A DNA stretch of 64,000 nucleotides. It comes from Enoplolaimus lenunculus. Lineage: Eukaryota; Nematoda; Enoplea; Enoplida; Thoracostomopsidae. Location of the stretch: assembly GCA_030248215.1 (NCBI GenBank), contig JASANG010002320.1, positions 1 to 64,000 of the forward strand, in the 5' to 3' direction. This document shows, piece after piece, positions 53,487 through 64,000 of this stretch. Every line of letters begins with the position of its first letter. Position 1 is the stretch's first letter. The position numbers were made by a program, and so were the translations under genes. The notes beneath the pieces were generated by a model. It was not told where the DNA came from. It made no database searches and saw only the letters and a program-made list of their open reading frames with translations.

Positions 53487-55904
53487 GTAAAGCTAAAAAT
53501 TTTCTAGTCGAACTGAACCCCCTCCCCGCCTTTTCTGCCAGCGGAGCCCAAATCTTCTGCTGATGGTTATTTTTTCGCAAGCCTCAAATCAACATAATAG
53601 CGTTCGCAACTTTAACACATTGCAGTTTTATCCCTTAACTCCCTCAACACACCAAACTATTGCTAAAGTCAATGGCGATAATTATATATATGCTATTTGC
53701 ATTGATTTATAATTCACACTGAAGCTTAAAGATGTGCCAAATATATACGTGTATGTAAAACAAAGGTATAACTTAGTCGGTAGATATTCCTTTGAACAAC
53801 TTTAGCTCCAACGAGCACTAATCTTTTAAGTGTCTTTCTTTCTGTATACAGCCAAACCCATGAAACAATGAAAAAAGCAAAAAGGTGTGACGCTAATAGT
53901 TTTTTGCTAGAAGTCTACTTAACGGTCCAGACCGACGAGGCGGGATTGGCAGTGCTGAGCTGTTGCTCCAAGTCCGTTGGCCGTCCAGCTGATTCGACGG
54001 ATCTCCGAAAAAAATCTTCGAAATTGAAGTAGGAATTGGATCTTTTTTAAGGTATCGGGACTGCAAATAGTGTTAATTTTCAAGTTTATGGGCCAGTGTG
54101 CCTAAAAGAACGGTGGCGTGCCGTTGTCCGGGTTTCAGAACTGTTTTCGGGCATTGTAATAACAGAAAAGATCAAAGAACAGCATGGACATTGGTTCGCT
54201 CTTAAAGTTGTTATTTGGCATACTCAGCGAAGAAATGTTTAACAAATTGGCATAGTACAAACTGTCCTTTCTAGCTACAATAATATATAATTCGTAAATT
54301 GACGAAAGCCTAAACTATGTTAAAGAGACTTTTATCAGCGTATTAGTTTAGTGTTATTAGGCTTGAAAACAAAAACTTTTAAAATTTTAACCTAAATTAA
54401 GTTTTACTAACCAGATAAACTGACAAAAAGTTCAAAAGTTAACAACTTGATTGCGGCAAGTTAAAAAGTTTGGTCGACCTTCCAAATATACGCTGGTATT
54501 TTCCAAGTTTACGTTCCAGGTTTAGTATGTCAAAAAATACGAGTTAATATGAAAATTGTGTCCAAGTTGAAACGTTCAATTGGTGACTGATGCTACACGC
54601 ATTTGAGAATACTGCGTTCAAATTCAGGCTTTTCAGTTCAATTTTTAGAAATAACACCGATCATCAGTATAGAATCCGGTGACCGAAAACCAGTACCGGG
54701 ATCGGGAGTAAATTTGACCAGAACTTCAACCTAACAAAATATAGGCCAAAAACACAGAAATCTGAAAAACACACTTTACCTTTTCACGTATTTAACTATT
54801 TCGTGTTTCATCTCTAATCCAATTTGAAGCTACGACTAAAACCGCCTTAGTCTGAAGTCGGAGGTGTTGCTCATTCGTGTACTAATCGTTAAGCATTGGG
54901 CGAATTGTAGATTTATTTCACGTACACTATTGCAGTTAGCTCCTCATACTATCGTCAGCAGTGGAAAGCGTTTAGAACCAAACAGGGTTAGTCCAAGCAC
55001 AAAACGTCTATTGTAGTTTAAAGCTAAATATTGTTGGAAATCCTCTTTTCCTTGTTTAAAAGTCCCGAAATTCCAGTGGCGTTCCGAATAAGTTGAACTG
55101 GTGGTAGCTGGCTCTGATAAAACGAAAGAAATATTCTTTCTTAAGACAAAATTGGCAAAACCCTTAACCGTAGGCCGATGACGTCATGTCCTTCGCCGTA
55201 AACATAATACGTAAGAAGCCGCGATTGAGCCTTGTTTATCTTCAGTGGCGTACCCACAAATTCATAATGTAGAAACAGCGCAATGTACTACAATAGTGTA
55301 AAAACGTCACGAGCGAAGCGGCCGAGAAGCCAAACGCAGTTTTTAGTATTGTATCCTATCCTAAAATTGGGGTTAGTTGCCTGTTTGGGTCTACGGTTGG
55401 GAACACCCTTTGTACCGCTTATGTTCCTCTTCTCGAAACACCCATGCGTTACCTGGTTTTCTTGTGCAGTAGTGCCAGTTGTCTGCTTTAATACGTTTTG
55501 GCTTAAATTAATAGTAAAACCTATTGAAAACTGATAATAGCGGTTCAAAAGTTCGTGATCGCACAGGTGTTAACCGGCTGTAGCCTTAAAGATCAATTAA
55601 ACTATTTTAATGTACAGTTTTGATTCTAAATTCTACCTCGTTCAGAAAAGTAGTTCACCAACACTTTATGTTTCACTACGCAAGAAAATTACTTTTTCAT
55701 TGCAATCTAAATGGATCCATATGGGGTGAAAGTTGAATTCAACAATGTCGTTGGCCCGGTCCTTACATTGGCTTTGATAGGACGCTTGCCAACTGTTACT
55801 TAAATTTACGTCAAACAGCAAGAATATTGTCTTTTAAAGTAACAAAAATACAACAACACTAAATACCGCAAAAACAATCAATAACAAAACAACAATGACA
55901 ATGG
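53487..55904. other. Unassigned AT-rich DNA
   Basis: A GC-richer patch at 53925-54030 has short frames on both strands without a recognised domain. No gene or repeat is supported. Confidence 0.3.
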
Positions 55905-56106
55905 CAACAAACAAACAGAAAAACAAACAAACAAACAAGCAAACAAAGAAGCAAACATACAAGAAAAAGCAAACAAACAAACAGATAAAACTAACGAACG
56001 AACAAAACAAACTATTGAACGAACAAACAAACATACAAACAAGCAAACAAACAAACAAACAAACAAGCAAACAAATAAGCAAGTAAATATACAAACAAAC
56101 AAAAAA
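55905..56106. repeat. Degenerate (AAAC)n microsatellite
   Basis: About 200 bp of AAAC/CAAA tetramers with GCAAAC variants. Minus-strand frames read as repeats of Cys-Leu-Phe-Val and are artefacts. Confidence 0.9.
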
Positions 56107-57060
56107 TAGTAACAGCGCAGACCAGTGGTGGCAAGCCTAAAATGAACGGTAGTCAAAGTAAATTTAAATAATACTAAAACCGAATATATAAGCATATACT
56201 TTTACCAAATGTTCTTTTAAACGATTTTAGTTAGAAATTTAAAAAATTTTAACCGCAGATCCTAAAACCTATCTCGGGCGATAGGATTGCAACAATAGCT
56301 GCATGGGCAAAAACAACAAAAGCAAAGAATGAACGAAAGAAATAACGAAATGACAGGAAAAAACAAGACAGATGCAAAGAGAAGAAACAAAACAAATAAA
56401 AACAAAGTCGATAAGCAAAGCAACGAAATAAATACAGTAAAAAACATTATAAAACATATCAAACTGAATGCTACCTAATAAGGTGTGGCGGCATTGTTTT
56501 GACTCACAAATGTTATTTACATTAATCGCGCAGCTGGTTTTTAGATCGATTTATTGTTGCTAAAATTAGGTGTTGTTGCAACAACTTCTGGCTCAGAATT
56601 TGTAAATAGTTTGTTTTGTTAGACAAAGCCACTGGCTGTAACATTACATCTATGATACTACAAGCAAAACCGGGTCCTTCTCAAGGTCCGCAGGTCACAC
56701 TACGTAAAAAACTGTCAAGTAGGGCCATGCAGTTATATAAGAATGTATTCGGATATGGGTTTCCGTTTCCGGCAAAAAACGATGTCGTTTTCGTCTCAGT
56801 TTCCACCAACTAAAATGGTGTTAGTTATATGCTCGCAGTTAGTTGTTATAAATCAGATATATAAATCATTCAATTTGTAAATTCAGATCTTCAATCTTCA
56901 AAATTTCAAGTAAATCAGCAATTTTTTCTTTTAAATTTTAGAAAACCCAATGAACATATTTTGAACTGTTCAGTTGTTTGGCAGAACTTTACAGCATTTA
57001 CCATTTTTGAGCGAAGCGAAACTCCGAGCGAAGCTCCGAGTTTCGCGAAGCGTTTTATGT
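56107..57060. other. Unassigned DNA
   Basis: A fragment of the CGGAAACGGA family lies at about 56745-56818. Near 57008-57054 the stretch GCGAAGCGAAACTCCGAG and its neighbours form a short imperfect inverted repeat. No gene is supported. Confidence 0.35.
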
Positions 57061-57085
57061 TTTGTACTTGGGGGTCGAAAGGTGG

Positions 57086-57120
57086 ATGTCCGTCTGTCCG
57101 TCTGTCCGTCTGTCCGTCCG
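57086..57120. repeat. GTCCGTCT microsatellite
   Basis: The 8-bp unit GTCCGTCT is repeated about four times just before the tandem array. Confidence 0.8.
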
Positions 57121-57229
57121 AAAAGAATCTCAGGAACGGCAAAGCCGATTTTGATAATTTTTTTGTTTGAAAGCCAATTATCCTGTTTTAAAATTTAAAG
57201 CCGTTTATTAGCTACAGGCGAATTTGCAT

Positions 57230-58020
57230 AATTAATTAAGCCTAAATTAGGACTTTCCACAATATTTCGCTAATTATTACAGTTAGAAGCTGTTTACAGA
57301 CCTCCAAAAACCGATACTTGAGCAGTTATCTAATAGATAATTTGAATATTAGCATAGTTTATAAGCCTAAATTAGGACTTTTTACAATATTTCACTAATT
57401 ATTAAGGTTGAAAGCAATATAATTTCAGCACTAAAGGGTTTTTAGGTGCGAGGAATTTGAATAAATTGTTTACAAACCTCCGAAACCGATAATCGAATAG
57501 TTAGCTAATAGCTAATTTGCATATTAGCTTAATTGACAAGACAAAATTAGGACTTTTTAAATTATTTCAATAATTATTACGGTTTACTGAAGGTTTTTTG
57601 GTGCGAGCAATATGAATAAATTGTTTACAAACTTCTAAAACCGATAATTGAGTAGTTAGCTAATAGAAAATTTGCATATAAACATAATTGATAAGCCTAA
57701 ATTAGGCGTTTTTACTATGTTTCACTAATTAAGGGTTACAAGCAATCTAATTTCAGCAATAATGGGTTTTCGGGTGCGAAGAATCTGAATAAATTGTCTA
57801 CAAACCTTTAAAACCGATTATCGAACAGTTAGCTAATAGCTAATTTGCATATTTGCTTAATTGACGAGAAAAAATTATGACTTTTTAAACTATTTCAATA
57901 ATTATTAGGGTGGCTGAAGGGTTCTTGGGTGCTAGGAATCTTAGGAAATTGCTTAAAAACCTCCAAAATCGATAAATGAATAGTTAGCTAATAACTAAAT
58001 TGCATATTACCTCAATTGCT
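57230..58020. repeat. Dimeric tandem array, about 330-bp higher-order unit
   Basis: The landmark ACCGATA, followed by GTTAGCTAATAGCTAATTTGC, recurs at 57311, 57485, 57641, 57814 and 57969. Spacing is 174, 156, 173 and 155 bp, so two related monomers alternate and the true period is 328-330 bp. The longer monomer carries an extra stretch with AATTTCAGCA. Diverged, non-coding. Confidence 0.85.
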
Positions 58021-58579
58021 TACGTGCGTTCGAGCTTCGCTGAACAAATGTAGTCCCACTACGACTGGTAATAATTCTATAAGTTGCAGTTTTTAACACG
58101 AAAAGCGTTTAAAATAATGCTTCATTTTTGACTCTAAGAGAAACTGTTTAAGTGTAAAACATTTTGTACTTCGAGAGCTTTGAACAAATTACGGTTATAA
58201 ATTTTCTGCTTAATACATTTGTAGTCCAAAACGCCGTTTCTTACAGCTGGCAAACGGCTCAAATATGGAGAAAATATTAATCACGCGACGAGCGAAAGAA
58301 AACTTAATTTCCGCACTTTTAAACCAATCTGCATTATTGCAAGCTGTCGCTTTATGCTTCTTAAAAGCCGCAGATAACCAAATTTGTAAAAGTTTACCTA
58401 AATGCGACAGACGTTATGAGGGGTACGGTATTAAACGAAACGTTATGGTTTCTCGTTTCAAACTACCGTAACTATGTTACTTTCAAAGGAATAATATGTT
58501 AGGGTGTCGCTGAACTCATTTTTAAACAAACTTAGTAATATCTGACGTCGGTGTCGTTCGTGCCGTTCATCATTGTCCG
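58021..58579. other. Unassigned DNA
   Basis: A 68-codon plus frame (58265-58471) has no recognised domain. No other feature was seen. Confidence 0.25.
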
Positions 58580-58748
58580 CGGGCTCGTAGTCAGAAAAAG
58601 TCCAGGGTGCCTCAGCCACCCAAGAAAAATTTGGTGCCCTTAGTAAATTTTCAACCTTGCTTGTATATAAGTCATCGAAAACCGTTTAGGCCCCTTCTGA
58701 AAAAATTTTAACTCCATAGCCTAGCGAGGTGAACTGGCTACGGGCCTG
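58580..58748. mobile_element. hAT-like MITE, diverged copy
   Basis: The left end CGGGCTCGTAGTCAG and right end CTGGCTACGGGCCTG match the family ends at 59626-59770. Flanks ATTGTCCG and ATCGTCCA match at 6 of 8. Confidence 0.6.
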
Positions 58749-59625
58749 ATCGTCCATCATTGTGCACTGCCGGGTCGTATGCTGTTTGCCGCAGAAACAA
58801 CCCCCCCCCTCGCGAGGGCCCACCACGGGAAAGAGACGCAAAAAACAAAACACAACAAAAAACCACATCACAAGCTGAAATGTTTTCGGTACAGTTTGAT
58901 TGACAAAAAACCCACTCAAAAACACTTAAACTTTAATATACGTTTGAAGTTTTACTCCAAAATTAAAACTACAAAAATGGCTATTGTCGTTATAGTTCAA
59001 AGTGAACTTGGCCGGCATTTTTGAAACTTAGCGAATTTGAGTTAAAAAATTTAATTTAAGGGCAACAGTTAAAAATATTAAACCCGCAAGCTGCAAATAA
59101 TATGTCATAACAATCGGAAATAGGCGCAATAAAGCAACTACGAAGTTTATAAATCATACTTGCGCTATAAGCAGAACGCGATAAAAATTTCAGTACATAG
59201 CTTTTGCAAAAAAATTTCTCGTATAACAACTGTGTTTCGCCAACGATTTAAAACTGTACCAGTTATTCGTAATTTTTGCCGAAGTCTTGTTGAGATTTTG
59301 TACTGCGCATATACGTTCACTGATTGAAAATGTTTTTTTACATGTTGGCGTATATATAGGAACGAAGCCTTGTTCACACGCGAAAGTTTTTCATAAACGC
59401 TCTTATGAAGATGCCATATTGCCCTTTACAGTTGATTTAAGAAACGGTAAGTATTTTGTAACAGCAAAAACGGACGGTTATTGTATTAACCTGGTTTCAC
59501 CGAAATCTGAGGTTTAGGTACGCCTACCACTGAATCTATGCTTAAACGTTAATCCCAAGTATGATTCTAATCAGAAACCTGAATTTATGCCAGCGCATAT
59601 GAGGCCTATGACACTGCTTACAACT

Positions 59626-59770
59626 CAGGCCCGTAGCCAGCTCACCTTGCTAGGGGGGGCGAAAAATTTTTTTTAGTGACTTACAAGCAATGTTGAAAAT
59701 TCTCCAGGGGGGGCAAAATTTTTCCAGGGTAAGCTGAACCCCTCTGGGCACCGTTTTGGCTACGGCCCAG
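59626..59770. mobile_element. hAT-like MITE, perfect 8-bp TSD
   Basis: Left end CAGGCCCGTAGCCAG and right end TGGCTACGGCCCAG are inverted repeats, flanked by TTACAACT on both sides (59618-59625 and 59771-59778). CAG-starting ends with an 8-bp target duplication are typical of the hAT superfamily. Two GGGGGGGC-AAAATTTTT stretches lie inside. Non-coding, 145 bp. Confidence 0.88.
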
Positions 59771-60196
59771 TTACAACTATTTAACTGGAGCGGTTTACCC
59801 ACAGTATATTAAGCTGTCAAACAAGGATTGAATGTAATAATTGGTTCTGTATAGTTTGAAAGGTGATAGACAACTTAAATTAATCACGACTACCAGCCAG
59901 TTTCAAAATTTAAATTAAACTTCATTTGCATACCGACCTTAAAGTTTAAAATCAATACAAAAAAAATTTATAGAGTTGACAGTAAATCAGACGTTACTTT
60001 GAACGCTTCCGCTTCAGTAATAAATTTAAGTTATCTATACATAACAAATTAATTGAATGGTAGAGACCTGGGTCGTAGGTCTGCCGAAAACAAAATTTGT
60101 GAAAACATGTCGTGCATCTCAGCTGTGATGTATTCAGGAATTTCTGATGCGAAGGCTGAGCGATATGTAAGTGTAAACAGCTCGCGGAAAAAGCTA

Positions 60197-60635
60197 GTAT
60201 AGTGACCCGAATAAGAACAGAGTAATAAGGGTGGGTTCCCATTTTGAGTTCCAATCAATAGGAGTCCGTATCCATAATAAGAGTTTGTAATCGGATAAAG
60301 TCCCTAAACTCTAATTAATGTCCATCAATCATCCTTAATCGTAGTGCATAAATGACTCTAGGACCAGATAAAGTTGAGCTCGATAGTTTCAAGCATACTT
60401 AAGTTTTGAAAGTACTTACATTCCTTAGTATAACCTTGCGTTATCTATCGTTCAAGCTTTTGATACAAGACAAATAAACGTTTAATTGACTGGATAGTTC
60501 AATACCGGATATATCAGTAACGAAGGGTGGCGGAAGGCGGGTTAGAAATATATAACAGCCCGTAACCAAATAACAGGGGGCTTTTGGACAGGCCAAACAA
60601 CTATCAGTCTGATCCTCTTATTCGAGTCACCACAG
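60197..60635. mobile_element. CTGTAGTGACCCGAATAAG-family MITE, copy 4
   Basis: It begins GTATAGTGACCCGAATAAG after TA and ends CTTATTCGAGTCACCACAG. It is in the same orientation as copy 3, with the same internal landmarks (CAATCAATAGGAGTCC, GGACCAGATAAAGTTGAG, GATACAAGACAAATAAACG). Confidence 0.85.
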
Positions 60636-61344
60636 CAATTAGACACTGAACGCTATTTTTGTACTAAATTTGATACAGTACTTTGATCCCAGTTGCGTAA
60701 GAAATTTAATTCTACAACAATATTCATTGTTCAATCGGTAAGGCAACTCTTTACATAAAATTGTTGGCTGCGCATATTTATACCGATGTGTATGCAGCTT
60801 AAAACAATACTCAACACAACCGATATCAAAGCACAACAGTTTTCTATCATTTGTTTACCGCTAATAAATAAAGATTTATACTGTCTTATGCTTCTACAAA
60901 TTGCGTCAAACCCTTTCATTTACATATTTGCTATGTTGTTTGTTTTTAAAAAATAGAACAGAACAAACGGCGATGAGGTTGTCCGGCATTATAAACCACA
61001 AGGTATAATTATTTCGTCCGAAAATATTCAGACACTAATTTTCGTGATGTTACCGGTTTGAAAAAATCGAGGATCAGTAACGTCTGTAGAAATGCAAATA
61101 TTAAAATTTCAATTGAAATCTTGGAAAAGTTCAACTTGAAAATGTCAAAAAAATTTTTATTTTAACAGCGCGTTTTTTGCTTTAGGACGTTTGGTTATTT
61201 CTAGCCTTGCAGAGTCTCGGTTAAACCGTATGTCCAGTTTAATGTATTTTTTACACTACGAAGTTTAAGATAACTAAGAATGCTGTAGTCAAGTTCCTAT
61301 CGAACGTCCGTTCCACATACATGCATATCGTCCATCAATATTTA
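60636..61344. other. Unassigned AT-rich DNA
   Basis: No gene or repeat was recognised. Confidence 0.3.
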
Positions 61345-61581
61345 CAAGCACTGAACACATGCCGCGTTCAGCAGCAATAATTTGCAGTTGCACGTTGCAT
61401 GTGTAACCTACAGGTGCACGTTCCCGCTGCAAAACTTCGTACGTGTTTTATTAGCCAACGTTTGCAAAAATATGCAATTTCAATATAAATATTGACACAA
61501 AATTATATATGAATAATTTGCAAACGACTGCAACAAACGTCAAATATAAGCTGCAAAAACTTGCATGTGTGAATTTGGGCT
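61345..61581. mobile_element. Relative of the AGCCCTATTCACAC MITE
   Basis: The right end AACTTGCATGTGTGAATTTGGGCT matches the family end at 41.98 kb over its length, and internal TTTGCAGTTGCA and TTGCAAAC motifs fit. The left end is diverged, so its limit is approximate. Confidence 0.5.
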
Positions 61582-62342
61582 GATTGAAACTCAGATTGTA
61601 TGGTGCAAGAGAATGTTTATGGTTTCTTATGTTTTAAGAGCACTAAAACCATAGCTTGTGCACATGTCGTTACACTTTAGAAGACGAATGAAACCTATAC
61701 AAATGGTGTGTTCAAAGATCTAAAATATAATTGTGATCGGAATTTCTTAAATATGTGCCTTAAGCAGGCTTCAACTACGTCAATTTGCTAGTGTTATTAC
61801 TGAATTGTAGCATGCAAAATAGTATTATCTGTAAGCAAAGCAAGCAACGTAACATATTATAATAGTCAAATGGTGTATATACACAAGTTATTGTGATGCA
61901 TTATTGGGTATATATCCCAGGTGAAATTATATACTGGAAAATAAATTGTTTACCGTTGAACCAAAATTTAAAACTCTACTCAAACTAAATAAAGTAAACT
62001 TCTTCCTAAAATGTGTAACTAAAAAGATTCAGAGTAATGGACATTGCACCGGGACTCAACGTCCGTAGTTTCATTTTTTTTCGATATAACTTTTTGTGGG
62101 GCTTTACGTTATGAATTAAGTGATACGTGGATGCATAGCAATTGTTTTTCTGAAATATTTAATCTAAACACACGTAAAAAGTTATACGGTCTAGGTTGGA
62201 TTCACTATGAAACAGTATACAAACTTTAAAAACGGAACTATCAATCAATAAGACCAGGTGACAAAATCTTTTTTACTCACAGATAAATTAAAAAAGCAAT
62301 AAAATGTATTTGTTGTTCATCTTTGTAAGATTTGCATGTTTG

Positions 62343-62535
62343 GGTGTAGCTGGACATCCGTTTCGGGTAAAAATCTTTGTCCGATTCCGGTTCAGTTATA
62401 CAATTATCAAAAATTGCGTTAATTTTAGGTTGATTGTGAGTGGTAAACCAATTGAAAATTGTTCAATTTTGTTTTCCATATCTCTTTCCGTTATTTGGAT
62501 CATTGTCCGTTTCCGTTATTATATCATAAAATCCT
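62343..62535. mobile_element. CGGAAACGGA-family element, short copy
   Basis: The left end GGGTGTAGCTGGACATCCG matches the complement of the right end at 47.87 kb. The right end CCGTTTCCGTTATTAT matches the 18.18-kb copy. The open frame across it follows from the repeat. Confidence 0.5.
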
Positions 62536-64000
62536 AGTATTTCTCCGAATACCGCTTTCAAAGTACCTGTAGGTAGATCGGTATAAGTTCAAAGTATTGA
62601 ACATTGTCTTAAAAAAGAATAGCTTACAAAATGCAACGAAAAAATACACTTAGGCGCCCTAGAAATATATGTACTAGCTATAAATTCTCACTAGATCACG
62701 CTTTTATTTAGTCCCTTTTCAAAGTGTCGTTATAGAGATATAATATGGCATTGATTTCTACGAGACAAGAATAGGGTTTTTAATTTTGAAACTCCACGAC
62801 TTTGAGTAGTTCCACAAGCAAGCAAGCAAACTCGAATCGCGTGCAAAACTGTAGTTTTGGTTTACCGTGAATTGAAGAGTTTAATTTTAAAACTGTTTGT
62901 ACAAAAAATAACAAATAAAAGTTTGCTGATTTTTAGTTTTGCTATATTTATGAAACTTTAACTCTAATTTAGGCTTGTAGGCTCGGTTTAACTTTAAGTC
63001 GAAAAAATTTAAATCCAATAGTTTCAGGTATTTTTTGTTTTGCGCTAATTAAAATTTTAGGCAATTCAGAATTTTCACCACAGCTTCAGCAAATTCGTTA
63101 ATATGAGTTGTCTGAAAAAATATAATTGTAAGGTTTTTACATGGTATCGGCGGTGAAATTAAAAACTTTCACATTTCATTTCAACACCTAAAATTAAATT
63201 CCCTGTTTTGTACTACCGCAATCTTTACTACATATTTAGGAGAAAAGTTCCTCGAATATGAACCGAAAACAGTATGACTTTACTAGATTTCTAGAAAAAT
63301 ATGATATATATTATTTGTTAACTGGGTTTGAAAAAATATTTTTAAATAAGTAAAAACTTTGCTAAATTTTTCCTGATTTTGTTGATCCAAAAAATTAGGA
63401 AAAATCTTACAATATTTCTTCATATATACCTTTATTAACTTTATAGTAAAACTATTTTGAAATTTCAAAAAATTTAGGACATTGTTTTTTTACTATATTT
63501 CATTATTCTTTTCTTAATTTTCCAGGAAAAAAGTTTTCGAAAATAGCGAAATTTTATAAATATGATTTAGTAAATTTTTCTACAGTTTTCTTAACTTTGT
63601 TACAAAAGTGCACCAAATTTTTTAAATTCAAGAACATGTTCCGCTATATTCCGATGTGTTTTTCTTATAAATAATTGTAGGAAGTTTCCATAAAATTTAA
63701 AAATTTAAGGAAATATTTTACCACACTTTTTCGTTACTTTTGGTGATGTTCTAGAACAAGTACTTTTAAAATTCTACCAACATTAAGCTCAAATTTGAGT
63801 AAGTTTCTATTATAAAAATATGAAGAATCGAGGTATATATTTTATAAAACCTGACGGCTGTCATTTAGCAAAGAACGCTAATTTCTTCATGATACTTAAA
63901 TTGTAAGGCGGCCGCAGAAAATAATATTTGAACAAATTTGGGGCGCCCCTACAATTGTAACTCACGATTGTTTACTTTTAGACCGAGTCCAATTGGGGGG
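62536..64000. other. Unassigned very AT-rich DNA
   Basis: Long A/T runs with recurring AAAATTTTT, CCAGGAAAA and TTTTCGAA-like motifs from 63000 to 63800 hint at an old tandem repeat, but no clear period could be read by eye. No gene is supported. Confidence 0.3.

Noticed and set aside
55834-56195. Cys-Leu-Phe-Val-rich minus-strand frames suggesting a membrane protein
   Set aside because: They are translations of the (AAAC)n microsatellite.
62304-62537. 77-codon plus-strand frame
   Set aside because: It is generated by CCGTTTCCGTT-type repeats of the inverted-repeat family.

Overview
The window looks like a piece of a nematode (or close relative) nuclear genome: AT-rich, gene-poor and full of repeats. 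Three lines of evidence agree. (1) Genes are split by short GT-AG introns. (2) There are dozens of patches of the hexamer TTAGGC/GCCTAA, the nematode telomere repeat, at interstitial sites. (3) A neuropeptide precursor at 45.8-47.5 kb encodes nine KNE(I/L)VRF-Gly peptides, close to the nematode AF1/FLP-8 peptide KNEFIRFamide. The species cannot be named from sequence alone.

Layout. 1-5.0 kb: GC-richer repeat DNA with a 177-bp tandem array (880-1800), then a strong Pol II promoter (six CCAAT boxes of alternating orientation, TATA box, initiator; 2465-2709) ahead of about 1.2 kb without a long frame that ends in two AATAAA signals. 5.0-13.1 kb: a 9-bp-unit minisatellite (CCAACTGTC) split by an LTR retrotransposon (5483-12145) with TG..CA ends, matching GTCCC flanks, a primer site, a polypurine tract and only gag-like coding. 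Its LTRs carry four consecutive hairpins with one conserved head and changing lower stems. 13.1-16.8 kb: dispersed repeats. 16.9-23.1 kb (minus): a complete eight-exon GLUT-type sugar transporter whose larger introns hold several MITEs. 24.8-25.2 kb (minus): a possible small membrane protein. 25.9-27.9 kb (minus): a two-exon neuropeptide precursor with about ten FDLPRF-Gly copies. 28-45.7 kb: mostly MITEs and unassigned DNA. 45.8-47.5 kb (minus): the KNE(I/L)VRFamide precursor. 48-64 kb: more MITEs, a 300-bp foldback element, a possible small secreted protein (51.7-52.1 kb), a TTTG microsatellite and a dimeric tandem repeat (57.3-58.0 kb).

The three confident host genes (sugar transporter and two RFamide precursors) all lie on the minus strand. 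Both precursors share one architecture: a signal-peptide exon, a phase-1 intron, and a second exon holding all peptides and ending exactly at the last amidation glycine. At least six families of small inverted-repeat elements are present. The largest carries two TTAGGC blocks between terminal inverted repeats with 8-bp target duplications, so transposition rather than only telomere breakage can explain how telomere-like DNA spread here. Exon boundaries were worked out by hand from splice sites, phase and family fit, and no database was searched.
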